A stretch of DNA of 9,596 nt from contig JAICYA010000042.1 in the NCBI GenBank assembly GCA_025934455.1, forward strand, positions 1 to 9,596, in the 5' to 3' direction. The DNA is from Rudaea sp. Its GTDB lineage: Bacteria; Pseudomonadota; Gammaproteobacteria; Xanthomonadales; Rhodanobacteraceae. How positions within the stretch are numbered: the first letter of the stretch is position 1; each line of letters starts with the position of its first letter. The position numbers and the translations under genes were made by a program. The notes beneath the pieces are model-generated. The model did not search any database. It had not been told where the DNA came from and saw only the letters and a list, made by a program, of their open reading frames with translations. This document shows positions 1 to 6,506 of the stretch, piece by piece.

Positions 1-413
1 ACCTCGTCGAGTGCGCGGCGCGCATGCACGATTACGGGCAACGAAAAATCCCGCGCGATTTCGAGTTGGCGGCGAAAGTACAGCCGTTGCGTTTGGGCAT
101 CGAGGTCCGGAACGAAGAAATCCAGTCCGCATTCGCCGACCGCAACGGGTCGTTCGTGCTCGATCCAATGCGCCAGTTCCTGCAGATGTCCCGGCTTGTG
201 CGCCGCCAGATACATCGGATGCAAGCCGTAGGCGGGATAAAGTCCGCGCTCGGCAGTGCACAGGGTGCGCAGGGCAGGGAAGGTGTCGAAAGCCACTGCG
301 GGGACAATCTGGCGGCTGACACCTGCGCTACGCGCGCGTCGCAATACGACGGCGCGATCAACGTCGAATTCAGCAGCATCCAGGTGTGAGTGGCTGTCGA
401 TCAGATCGAGCAT
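1..413 (-). CDS. TatD family metal-dependent hydrolase, YjjV-like (3' part cut by window edge)
   Basis: The first 137 residues of a TatD-family amidohydrolase are present. The family has a TIM-barrel fold, uses divalent metal and acts as a DNase or phosphoesterase in the cytoplasm; the substrate of YjjV-type members is uncertain. Visible metal-site residues are the N-terminal HxH pair (H8, H10, in DSHSHLD), E94 in VGECGLD and H130 in LPVIVHAR. The GLHP motif at 63-66 is also typical. The wording around IVPA, YGLHP and VIVHARRALDE is closer to E. coli YjjV than to YcfH or TatD as I remember them. The chosen ATG starts six codons before the HxH motif, the usual distance. Only a weak GGAA-like ribosome binding site precedes it. 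The gene diverges from the lipoprotein gene, with a 144-bp gap between them. The C-terminal half, including the last metal ligand, lies outside the window. Family is certain, exact paralogue less so. Confidence 0.93.
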   Translation of the reverse strand, partial: MLDLIDSHSHLDAAEFDVDRAVVLRRARSAGVSRQIVPAVAFDTFPALRTLCTAERGLYPAYGLHPMYLAAHKPGHLQELAHWIEHERPVAVGECGLDFFVPDLDAQTQRLYFRRQLEIARDFSLPVIVHARRALDE

Positions 414-557
414 GCCGCGAAGGTTCCGGAATGGGCAATGGGACGAGAATGCCATCCGGGCGACCGGTTTCGCAACGGTTCACATGAGGCATTGGAAACT
501 GGCGACAACCGTTCGCGCCTGCATGCGTTGATACGGACTTACAACGAGGAGACGACC

Positions 558-1037
558 ATGCGCAAACCAGCCTTTACCGCGATTTTGCTGAGTACTATCG
601 TTTTCGGACTGAGCGCCTGCGTGGCGCCGCCGCCGCGCGAACGCGTGGTTTACCACGAGGGCGGCAATCAATCGGGTCCGCGCTATTGCCATACCTGCGG
701 CACGGTGCGTGATATCGACCAGGTGGAAATCCGCCAGCAGAGCAGCGGCGGCGGTGCGGTGATCGGCGCCATCATCGGCGGCCTGATCGGCAACCAATTC
801 GGGCGTGGCGGCGGACGTGCCGCGGCGACCGCGGCCGGTGTCGTCGGCGGTGCCGTGGCAGGCAACGCGATCGAGCAAAACGACGCTAACCTGCGCTCAG
901 GTTACGCTTGGCGGTTTTCGGTGGAACTGGACGATGGCCGCATGGCGCGCGTGACCCAGTACGACAATCCGGGTTTTCGTCCGGGCGACCGCGTGATCAT
1001 CAACGGCCAGCGCCTGGAATTCATGCCGCGCCGCTGA
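558..1037 (+). CDS. Glycine-zipper (17 kDa surface antigen / SlyB-like) lipoprotein
   Basis: A 159-residue predicted lipoprotein. Residues 1-20 form a type II signal peptide with lipobox LSAC, so lipidation is expected at C21. There is no Asp at +2, which fits outer-membrane sorting by Lol. A CxxC pair (C44, C47, followed by GTV) precedes a glycine-zipper double membrane segment at about 64-105, rich in GxxxG steps. The C-terminal part (about 112-159) looks like a small beta domain. The family has structural roles in the envelope; no enzymatic activity is known or visible. The start is chosen at position 558 rather than the upstream in-frame ATG at 390 because it has an AGGAG Shine-Dalgarno six bases upstream and places the signal peptide at the N-terminus. 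The gene stands alone, divergent from the TatD-type gene and convergent with the cell wall hydrolase. Confidence 0.9.
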   Translation: MRKPAFTAILLSTIVFGLSACVAPPPRERVVYHEGGNQSGPRYCHTCGTVRDIDQVEIRQQSSGGGAVIGAIIGGLIGNQFGRGGGRAAATAAGVVGGAVAGNAIEQNDANLRSGYAWRFSVELDDGRMARVTQYDNPGFRPGDRVIINGQRLEFMPRR

Positions 1038-1049
1038 AAACCTGGGTAT

Positions 1050-1084
1050 AACCTGCTGCTCTCGAAGATCGAGCGCAGCAGGTT
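1050..1084. terminator. Hairpin terminator between convergent genes
   Basis: A near-perfect inverted repeat: a 10-bp outer stem (1050-1059 with 1075-1084), one T/C mismatch, and a 5-bp inner stem (1061-1065 with 1069-1073) closed by a 3-nt loop. A short T run (1083-1086) follows on the plus strand. It starts 12 bases after the lipoprotein stop and ends next to the stop codon of the minus-strand hydrolase, so it probably ends the plus transcript and may act on both. The T tract is short, so efficiency is uncertain. Confidence 0.7.
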
Positions 1085-1085
1085 T

Positions 1086-1529
1086 TCAATCGGCGTGGTA
1101 GAAGCGGTGATCCCCGATAACCGCCAGCGGCGGGCCTTTGGCCCAACCCGGCGGCATGGCCACGCCGTCCGCGGCATAGAAGTGATCGGCGTTCGGCACG
1201 ATCGAAGGACGCCAGTCCGCCGGTAGTTTCCACAGGTCCAGTGCAAATCCGGCAACGAGCCAGGCCTGCTGCCAGGCGTCGGCGTCGTCGAAGACATAGT
1301 TCTTGCTGGTCGTGGACAGCGCGAATTGCCCGCGCGCGCGCAGCACCTTGCACAGCGAGTTCCCCCACTGGCCGCCGTCGCGGCGGCGCAGGCCGACTTC
1401 GGCCACAGCCAATTGGCCGGTGACCGGCTCGCCGCGCGCTTCCAGGTAAACCGTTGCGGCCAGGCAGGCACGATCGCTCGCGGCATTGTTGAATGCCGAT
1501 GCCAACCACAGGATCCAGGCTAGTTTCAT
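1086..1529 (-). CDS. Cell wall hydrolase, SleB-type (Hydrolase_2 family)
   Basis: A 147-residue protein with a short hydrophobic N-terminus (1-17, MKLAWILWLASAFNNAA) that looks like a signal peptide or membrane anchor. The SleB-type catalytic domain follows almost at once. The family cleaves peptidoglycan as a lytic transglycosylase or glycosidase. Its hallmark is the segment ATVYLEARGE (25-34), with E30 as the likely catalytic acid by family analogy. The pattern continues with QLAVAEVGLRR, NSLCKVLRARGQFA and a C-terminal DHRFYHAD. The domain is of minimal length and has no LysM or SPOR binding module. The start at 1529 has GGAG nine bases upstream and gives a clean signal peptide; an upstream in-frame ATG at 1565 would bury it. 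It is transcribed alone, probably from the promoter at 1846-1873, and converges on the lipoprotein gene. Confidence 0.85.
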   Translation of the reverse strand: MKLAWILWLASAFNNAASDRACLAATVYLEARGEPVTGQLAVAEVGLRRRDGGQWGNSLCKVLRARGQFALSTTSKNYVFDDADAWQQAWLVAGFALDLWKLPADWRPSIVPNADHFYAADGVAMPPGWAKGPPLAVIGDHRFYHAD

Positions 1530-1818
1530 TGCGGATTGCTCCGTACAAACGAATACATGCGACATCCGCACACAGGCGTCGCGCAGGCGCGCGCCAGCCC
1601 TGTGGATGTTGCCTGCGGCGTTGTCAGCACCGCGGTGATTGTTTCCGGCAGGCATTTCGCGCAAGGCCGGGTAGATATACAAGGGATCGTTTCGATCCCC
1701 GCTTCGGCGCACGTCCCGTGGGCCTTAAGCAGTGGCGCCGCCGCGAGGTGGCGCCCGTTGTGCATTTCCGCTGCGGCCGTAGCGTTGGCCGCGCGTGCGG
1801 AAGAATTGCATGAATTCT

Positions 1819-1839
1819 CGCCATCCGCTGCGGATGGCG
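1819..1839 (-). repeat. Perfect 21-bp hairpin at the predicted 5' end of the hydrolase transcript
   Basis: A 10-bp arm (1819-1828) is followed by one base (T1829) and its exact reverse complement (1830-1839). In RNA the tightest pairs would open, giving about 8 bp with a 5-nt loop. The predicted transcription start from the adjacent minus-strand promoter falls at about 1839, so the hairpin would sit at the very 5' end of the mRNA. That position could affect RNA stability or act as an operator in DNA. The structure is seen directly; the role is inferred. Confidence 0.55.
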
Positions 1840-1845
1840 GCGCGC

Positions 1846-1873
1846 ATTATCGCATATCGAATCGAGTTGTCAC
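1846..1873 (-). promoter_or_regulatory. Sigma-70-like promoter reading toward the cell wall hydrolase
   Basis: On the minus strand a -35 box GTGACA (1868-1873, five of six matches) is followed by a 16-bp spacer and a -10 box GATAAT (1846-1851, five of six). A TGC lies directly before the -10 box, giving an extended -10. It is the best promoter match I found in the window. The predicted start at about 1839 is 310 nt upstream of the hydrolase ATG. Confidence 0.6.
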
Positions 1874-2006
1874 TCTATTTCGGTCCGTTTCCTGAACGAA
1901 TCCAGAATGGCAAATGTTAAGATTTCATCGTTCGCGTAATTGTGCACAAGTCATCAAATGACTCAAAAATTACATTCGATGCAATGTGGAAAACGCTGCA
2001 TATGGG

Positions 2007-2825
2007 TCATTTGTAACCGATGAAATTCTTCAGGATCTGCTCGTCGCCGGCGTATTCCTTGGCCGTGGCCGGTACGAACTTGGTCACCCCCAGTTCGAAC
2101 AGGAGCTTCGCCGCATCCGCATCGGTGTCGAGCTTGAGCAGGGCGTCCTTGACCTTCTCGCGCAGATCCGCGGGCACGTCGGGCGAGGCGGTGATGCATT
2201 GTCCCGGGAAGTCGCGCGAAGTCTTGACCGGCGTAAGGTTGGGATATTGATCCTTGAGCCAGGTCGGAATCATCGCCGCATCGGCTTCGCCACCGAAGAC
2301 GCGGTCGGTGGCGTCGCGCCAAGAGGTGGCGGTAGTGGCGATATCCGGTTGCAGGATGGGATTCGGGTAGAACTCGAGCAGCATGGAGTAGCCCAGGCTC
2401 GGTGCTCCCATCGTGACGATGGTGTGGCCGACCAGACCTTGCAGGCCCTTGTTGCCGAGGTCGATGTTCGACACCAGGGTGTAACTGGTTGGCTCGGCCG
2501 TGTGCACCAGCGGCTCGAAATGCCGCTTCTCGATGCGGTAGTCGGCGATATGCGCCTCATCGAAGGCGAAATCGGTCTTGGCCGAATTCTGGATGTCGCG
2601 CCAGTAGAAATGGTAATTGCGCGCCGTTACCAGGGTGAAATGCTGGCCGGTTGCCTTGTTCAGGTAAGTCATCAGCGGCGCATAGATCTCGGCGACGCGG
2701 TCGGCCGGATACGCCGGCTCGATGCGGAAGGTGTATTCCGCCGCCGATGCCGTGCCGCCGACGCCAATCGCGAACGCTAATGTCAACGCCAGCCGGCGTG
2801 GAATTTTCCCGTGCTGCTTTCGCAT
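2007..2825 (-). CDS. PhnD-like phosphate/phosphite/phosphonate ABC transporter substrate-binding protein (orphan)
   Basis: A 272-residue periplasmic binding protein of the PhnD type. The signal peptide runs over residues 1-28: twin Arg, a hydrophobic stretch (LALTLAFAIGVGG), and likely cleavage after TASA. The mature part begins with the beta-strand EYTFRIEP, then EIYAPLMTYLNKATG, the usual first lobe of these proteins. A second-lobe segment around VGHTIVTMGAPSLGY corresponds to the place where PhnD proteins carry Ser/Thr ligands for the phosphonate group. Here the usual Ser-rich stretch is altered, so the ligand may differ. A strong GGAGGGG Shine-Dalgarno five bases before ATG 2825 fixes the start; the frame extends upstream but without such support. 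No permease or ATPase genes are adjacent. It lies 82 bp downstream of ygfZ on the same strand and may be co-transcribed with it. Fold assignment is good, substrate unknown. Confidence 0.75.
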   Translation of the reverse strand: MRKQHGKIPRRLALTLAFAIGVGGTASAAEYTFRIEPAYPADRVAEIYAPLMTYLNKATGQHFTLVTARNYHFYWRDIQNSAKTDFAFDEAHIADYRIEKRHFEPLVHTAEPTSYTLVSNIDLGNKGLQGLVGHTIVTMGAPSLGYSMLLEFYPNPILQPDIATTATSWRDATDRVFGGEADAAMIPTWLKDQYPNLTPVKTSRDFPGQCITASPDVPADLREKVKDALLKLDTDADAAKLLFELGVTKFVPATAKEYAGDEQILKNFIGYK

Positions 2826-2907
2826 GATCGCCCCTCCCGATTCTTGCGTACTAGTGGGTTTAGCACGAACGCGCGGTAAAGGCGATACGCAGCGCAATAC
2901 CGGCGTT

Positions 2908-3615
2908 TCAGGCGAAGCGCTGGACGATGCCGACGGCACAGGTCGTTGGGGAATCCAAGGCCAGGGCCGCATCCGCGGCCGAGTTGGAGATACTGGCGAG
3001 TGCTTCGACGTTATCCGCTTCCGCATCGGGGGCGGCAGTCACGATGACGCCGGCTTCGGATCCGCCAGGATCGCGCAACAAGGTTCCCGGCTGGACGAGC
3101 GCGTTGCCGGGCCAGCGCAGCCGGTACAGGGAGCGCTTGTTGCCGCCCTTGAAATGCAGGCGTGCCATGATTTCCTGGCCGGGATAACAGCCCTTGTTCA
3201 CGCAGACCGCGCCGAGGCGATCCAGGCCGAGCCATTGCGGCAGCAGGCGATCGTGCAGCTCGACGCCGATTTCCGGAATCCCCGCGCGGATATCGGCGAG
3301 GGGTGAGTATGCCGGCGCTGGGCCGGGGGTAGTCTCGTTGACGGCGCGCAACTGCACCTTCGCGCGGAACACGTAGCGGGCCAGTTCCGCGCGCAGCCAT
3401 TCCGCGTCGCCACCCCGCAACGTCAAAAGCAGGTTGTCCGCATCGATGCGCAGCAGGCGAAAGAACGCGCGCACGCGGCCCTGGGGCGAAAGCCATGCAT
3501 TCCACTGCCAGTGTCCGTCGGGCAGGGTAAGCACGTCGTTGCAGAATTGCGCATGCGCAAACGCGGCGGCATCGGCTCCGGTAATTTCAAGCACTTGCGT
3601 AGGCAGGCTAATCAT
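2908..3615 (-). CDS. ygfZ: YgfZ, folate-binding Fe-S cluster enzyme maintenance protein
   Basis: A 235-residue protein of the YgfZ/GcvT-like family, cytoplasmic, which uses folate to help keep certain Fe-S enzymes active. The diagnostic motif KGCYPGQE is at residues 141-148, with the key cysteine at C143, followed by MARLHFKGGNKR. The N-terminal part (DAAAFAHAQFCNDV, then LSPQGRVRAFF) matches the first GcvT-like lobe. It is much shorter than E. coli YgfZ (326 residues as remembered), mainly in the middle and C-terminal regions, but both conserved blocks are present, so it is probably functional. No obvious Shine-Dalgarno precedes ATG 3615. It diverges from the sdh unit, which includes Fe-S protein SdhB; the link to complex II maturation is reasonable but inferred. 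Confidence 0.93.
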   Translation of the reverse strand: MISLPTQVLEITGADAAAFAHAQFCNDVLTLPDGHWQWNAWLSPQGRVRAFFRLLRIDADNLLLTLRGGDAEWLRAELARYVFRAKVQLRAVNETTPGPAPAYSPLADIRAGIPEIGVELHDRLLPQWLGLDRLGAVCVNKGCYPGQEIMARLHFKGGNKRSLYRLRWPGNALVQPGTLLRDPGGSEAGVIVTAAPDAEADNVEALASISNSAADAALALDSPTTCAVGIVQRFA

Positions 3616-3631
3616 CGACGGCGCGTGGCGT

Positions 3632-3637
3632 TATACT
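3632..3637 (+). promoter_or_regulatory. Candidate -10 box of the sdh unit
   Basis: TATACT matches the sigma-70 -10 consensus at five of six positions and lies about 70 bp before the first gene of the sdh unit. A -35 box at 17-bp spacing would be TAATCA (3609-3614), a poor match overlapping the ygfZ start codon. An activator could compensate for the weak -35. Confidence 0.35.
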
Positions 3638-3646
3638 TCGACCATC

Positions 3647-3675
3647 AATGTAGGCGCGTGGCAGGTATCGATCAA
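3647..3675 (-). promoter_or_regulatory. Candidate promoter of ygfZ
   Basis: On the minus strand TTGATC (3670-3675, four of six) is separated by 17 bp from TACATT (3647-3652, four of six). The predicted start would be near 3640, about 25 nt before the ygfZ ATG. The element overlaps the predicted leader of the divergent sdh unit, so the two transcripts could interfere. Confidence 0.35.
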
Positions 3676-3684
3676 GCCGCGCGT
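3654..3684 (+). repeat. GC-rich hairpin in the predicted leader of the sdh unit
   Basis: Positions 3655-3662 pair with 3676-3683 through eight pairs, one of them G-U, around a 13-nt loop; 3654/3684 adds a further G-U pair. An A8 run (3686-3693) and the AGGA ribosome binding site (3696-3699) follow. It is not terminator-like on the plus strand, because A rather than T follows. It could shape access to the ribosome binding site. Function is inferred. Confidence 0.4.
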
Positions 3685-3705
3685 GAAAAAAAATCAGGAC
3701 GAGCC

Positions 3706-3870
3706 ATGCCCCAGCCAGGATCGGATCCAACCGTCATGCAGGCGCCGCTGCCAACCGAGGCGACACCGGCACCCGAGCACGCCAAGCCCGTCGAGATCGG
3801 CGGTCGCGAAGGCCCCGACCCGGTGCGTTATGGCGACTGGGAAAAGAACGGCCGCTGCATCGATTTCTAG
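3706..3870 (+). CDS. DUF1674 / SDHAF4-like succinate dehydrogenase assembly factor
   Basis: A 54-residue protein. The first half is Pro/Ala-rich and looks disordered. The second half carries the conserved block of the DUF1674 family: EIGGREGP (30-37), then DPVRYGDWE (38-46) and a terminal GRCIDF (49-54). In eukaryotes the same family is SDHAF4/Sdh8, a mitochondrial matrix protein that binds flavinylated SdhA and promotes its joining with SdhB. In bacteria the role is presumed equal. It starts at ATG 3706, preceded by AGGA at six bases; M11 is an alternative internal start. It is the first gene of the sdh unit, ten bases before sdhC, which strongly supports a complex II role. Confidence 0.85.
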   Translation: MPQPGSDPTVMQAPLPTEATPAPEHAKPVEIGGREGPDPVRYGDWEKNGRCIDF

Positions 3871-3880
3871 GACGACAGCC

Positions 3881-4306
3881 ATGAGCCAAATCGCACGACC
3901 GACGTCGCCGCACCTGGGCATCTACCGCTGGCGCGTGAACATGTGGCAGTCGGTGTTGCACCGCCTGACCGGACTGTTCCTGTGTCTCGGCGCGCTCTTG
4001 CTGGCGTGGGGACTCATCGCCGCCGCGTCTGGCGCCGAGGCATGGAATGCGTTTGCCGGATTTTGCGCAAGCGGAATCGGCTTCGCGCTGCTGATCCTGT
4101 GGACATGGGCGCTGCTGTTCCACCTGTGCAACGGCATCCAGCACCTGTTTCGCGACACCGGCATGGGTTACGACGCGGCGCAGCGCGATCATTCGCGCAC
4201 ACCGAGTTATTTCGCCACCGGCTGGATCGTGATTGCGGCGAGCGTCGCGTTGACCGCCGCGGTCTGGATTTGCCTGTTCGTTCGCGCAAGCGGAGGTGCG
4301 GCATGA
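3881..4306 (+). CDS. sdhC: Succinate dehydrogenase cytochrome b556 subunit SdhC
   Basis: A 141-residue inner-membrane subunit of complex II that, with SdhD, anchors the catalytic SdhAB dimer, binds heme b and forms the quinone site. The N-terminus has the family signature RPTSPHLGIYRW (6-17), followed by SVLHRLTG (24-31) containing the quinone-site pair S24 and R28 (E. coli S27 and R31). Three membrane helices are visible at about 29-49, 64-86 and 114-136. H81, in HLCNGIQH, matches the heme axial ligand H84 of E. coli. The start at 3881 has an AGGAC ribosome binding site overlapping the previous stop codon. The end overlaps sdhD by four bases (ATGA). Confidence 0.97.
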   Translation: MSQIARPTSPHLGIYRWRVNMWQSVLHRLTGLFLCLGALLLAWGLIAAASGAEAWNAFAGFCASGIGFALLILWTWALLFHLCNGIQHLFRDTGMGYDAAQRDHSRTPSYFATGWIVIAASVALTAAVWICLFVRASGGAA

Positions 4307-4698
4307 GCGTGATCGGCGAAAACACCTTGCGCACGCCGCTCAAGAACGTGCGTGGACTCGGCTCGGCGCAGTCCGGCGTGCGCCATTGGTGGCTGCAACG
4401 CCTGACCGCGGTCGCGCTGGTGCCGCTGAGCCTGTGGTTGCTGTGGCTGTGCGCCGGTCTGGCGCACGCCGATTACGCCACGGTGCGCGCGGCGATAGCC
4501 CAGCCAGTGCATGCGGTGCTGCTGGTTGCGCTCGTGGCCAGTCTGTTCTGGCACGGTGCGCTCGGCCTGCAAGTCGTCATCGAGGATTACATCCACACGC
4601 GCTGGCAGGAAGTCGCGTTGCAGATCGCGGTGCGCTTCGGCGCCTTCCTCGCCGCGGTCGCCTGCCTCTTCGCGATTGCACGAATCGCCTTGGGATAA
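4303..4698 (+). CDS. sdhD: Succinate dehydrogenase membrane anchor subunit SdhD
   Basis: A 131-residue membrane anchor of complex II. It begins with a soluble segment ending in GSAQSGVRHWWLQRLTA, typical of proteobacterial SdhD. Three membrane helices follow at about 31-53, 67-92 and 105-128. H84 in FWHGALGLQ corresponds to the heme ligand H71 of E. coli. D95-Y96 in EDYIH correspond to D82-Y83, with the tyrosine lining the quinone site. GGAGG lies seven bases before the ATG. The start overlaps the sdhC stop, and the stop is three bases before sdhA, so translational coupling is likely. Confidence 0.97.
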   Translation: MSVIGENTLRTPLKNVRGLGSAQSGVRHWWLQRLTAVALVPLSLWLLWLCAGLAHADYATVRAAIAQPVHAVLLVALVASLFWHGALGLQVVIEDYIHTRWQEVALQIAVRFGAFLAAVACLFAIARIALG

Positions 4699-4701
4699 GA
4701 C

Positions 4702-6489
4702 ATGGAAAGCTACAAGATCCAGGAACACAAATACGATGTCGTCGTGGTCGGCGCGGGCGGTTCCGGCCTGCGCGCCACGTTCGGCATGGCCGAGCAGGGC
4801 TTGAACACGGCGTGCATCACGAAAGTCTTTCCGACGCGCTCGCACACCGTCGCCGCGCAAGGCGGCATCGCCGCCGCGCTCGGCAACATGGGCGAAGACG
4901 ACTGGCGCTTCCATTTCTACGACACGGTGAAAGGCGGCGACTGGCTCGGCGACCAGGATGCGATCGAGTACATGTGCAAGAACGCGCCGGCCGCGGTGAT
5001 CGAGCTCGAACACTACGGCGTGCCGTTCTCGCGCACCGAGGCTGGCAAGATCTACCAGCGCCCATTCGGCGGCATGACCACGAACTACGGCAAAGGCACG
5101 GCGCAGCGCACCTGCGCGGCAGCCGACCGCACCGGCCATGCGATGCTGCATACGCTGTACCAGCAGTCGCTCAAGCACGATGCGCGTTTCTACATCGAAT
5201 ACTTCGCGCTGGACCTCATCTTCGACAGCGACGGTGCCTGTTGCGGCGTGCTGGCGCTGGATCTGAACGAAGGCGAGTTGCACTTGTTCCGCGCCCACGC
5301 TGTGGTGCTCGCGACCGGCGGCTATGGGCGCGCGTATTTTTCCGCGACATCCGCGCATACCTGCACCGGCGACGGTGGCGGCATGGCGCTGCGCGCCGGG
5401 CTTGCGCTGCAGGACATGGAATTCGTGCAATTCCACCCAACCGGCATCTACGGGGCCGGCTGCCTGATCACCGAAGGCGTGCGCGGCGAAGGTGGATATC
5501 TGACCAATTCCAAGGGCGAGCGCTTCATGGAGCGCTATGCGCCGAATGCCAAGGACCTGGCCTCGCGCGACGTGGTCAGCCGTGCGATCACGATGGAAAT
5601 CCGCGAAGGCCGCGGTGTCGGCGAGCACAAGGATCACGCGTATCTGAACCTGATGCACCTCGGCCCCGACGTCATCCACGAACGCCTGCCCGGCATTGCA
5701 GAAAGCGCGCGCATCTTCGCCGGCGTGGACGTGACCAAGCAGCCGATCCCTGTACTGCCTACCGTGCACTACAACATGGGTGGCATCCCGACGAATTACC
5801 ACGGCGAAGTCGTGCAGAAGCGCGGCAACGACGCGGATGCCGTGGTGCCGGGTCTGTTTGCGGTCGGCGAGGCGGCCTGTGTGTCCGTGCACGGCGGCAA
5901 CCGCTTGGGCTCCAATTCCTTGCTCGATCTCGTCATCTTCGGTCGCGCCGCCGCGCATCGCGCCGGCGAAATCATCAAGCCTGGCGCGGCGCACAAGAGC
6001 CTGTCCGCATCGTCCTGCGACGCGGCGCTCGCGCATTTCGACAAGGCACGCAACGCGAAAGGTGCGACGCCGACCGCGGACCTGCGCCTGAAGATGCAGC
6101 GCGTGATGCAGCAGGATGCGGCCGTGTTCCGCACCGGCGAAACGCTGAAACAGGGCTGCACCAACATTTCCGCGGCATTCGATGCGTTCGCCGACGTCAA
6201 GGTGACCGATCGCTCGCTGGTGTGGAATTCCGACCTCGTCGAAACCCTGGAATTGCACAACCTGCTGGTGCAGGCCGTGGCGACGATGACTTCGGCCGAG
6301 CAGCGCCACGAAAGCCGTGGCGCGCATGCGCGCGAGGATTTTCCGAACCGTGACGACCTCAACTGGATGAAGCACACGTTGGTCAGCGTCGATGCCAAGG
6401 GCAAGGCGACGTTCGATTACCGCCCGGTGCACATGCAGCCGATGACGAACGAAGTGGAAGCCGTGCCGCCGAAGGCGCGGGTGTACTGA
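4702..6489 (+). CDS. sdhA: Succinate dehydrogenase flavoprotein subunit SdhA
   Basis: A 595-residue catalytic subunit that oxidises succinate to fumarate using covalently bound FAD. The dinucleotide-binding motif VVVGAGGSG is at 14-22. H48 in [10 protein letters not shown] is the FAD-attachment histidine (E. coli H45). Active-site residues, aligned by eye with E. coli, are H245 in HPTG, R289 in SRDVVSR (catalytic R286), H356 in TVHYNMGG and R401 in [12 protein letters not shown]. The C-terminal helical and capping regions end normally at PPKARVY. Length is as expected for the family (E. coli 588). The start lies four codons before the first conserved residues and three bases after sdhD. Flavinylation is expected to need SdhE, encoded downstream in the same unit. 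Confidence 0.98.
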   Translation: MESYKIQEHKYDVVVVGAGGSGLRATFGMAEQGLNTACITKVFPTRSHTVAAQGGIAAALGNMGEDDWRFHFYDTVKGGDWLGDQDAIEYMCKNAPAAVIELEHYGVPFSRTEAGKIYQRPFGGMTTNYGKGTAQRTCAAADRTGHAMLHTLYQQSLKHDARFYIEYFALDLIFDSDGACCGVLALDLNEGELHLFRAHAVVLATGGYGRAYFSATSAHTCTGDGGGMALRAGLALQDMEFVQFHPTGIYGAGCLITEGVRGEGGYLTNSKGERFMERYAPNAKDLASRDVVSRAITMEIREGRGVGEHKDHAYLNLMHLGPDVIHERLPGIAESARIFAGVDVTKQPIPVLPTVHYNMGGIPTNYHGEVVQKRGNDADAVVPGLFAVGEAACVSVHGGNRLGSNSLLDLVIFGRAAAHRAGEIIKPGAAHKSLSASSCDAALAHFDKARNAKGATPTADLRLKMQRVMQQDAAVFRTGETLKQGCTNISAAFDAFADVKVTDRSLVWNSDLVETLELHNLLVQAVATMTSAEQRHESRGAHAREDFPNRDDLNWMKHTLVSVDAKGKATFDYRPVHMQPMTNEVEAVPPKARVY

Positions 6490-6506
6490 ACACAACGGAG
6501 AGCGAC

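Larger units (their letters stand above)
1530..2006 (-). other. 477-bp gene-free stretch: long leader of the cell wall hydrolase plus AT-rich spacer
   Basis: No convincing protein gene lies here. From 1530 to about 1839 the sequence would be the untranslated leader of the hydrolase mRNA if the promoter at 1846-1873 is used. This leader contains the hairpin at 1819-1839 and a second one at 1683-1699 (7-bp stem, 3-nt loop). It also spans a 79-codon open frame on the minus strand (1526-1765) discussed under findings. From about 1874 to 2006 the sequence is noticeably richer in A and T and lies just after the stop codon of the PhnD-like gene. It holds a small dyad, AGTCAT-CAA-ATGACT (1949-1963), but no classic hairpin-plus-T-run terminator. 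Confidence 0.5.

Noticed and set aside
474..513. Inverted pair AACGGTT / AACCGTT upstream of the lipoprotein gene
   Set aside because: Only seven pairs around a 26-nt loop; expected by chance at this length, with no promoter found next to it.
1749..1835. A 28-codon basic frame early in the hydrolase leader (minus strand, from the ATG after the first hairpin)
   Set aside because: Too short and without a clear ribosome binding site; a leader peptide cannot be supported from sequence alone.
1536..1895. A 119-codon plus-strand frame in the gene-free stretch
   Set aside because: No ribosome binding site, no recognisable domain, and it reads against a good promoter on the other strand.
4296..6353. 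A 685-codon plus-strand frame overlapping sdhD and sdhA
   Set aside because: It is Arg/Ala-rich, out of frame with two conserved genes, and is best explained by high third-position GC.
4207..6495. A 762-codon open frame antisense to sdhD and sdhA
   Set aside because: It lies fully opposite clearly conserved sdh genes, has His/Arg/Val-rich composition typical of a shadow frame in high-GC DNA, and matches no family I recognise.
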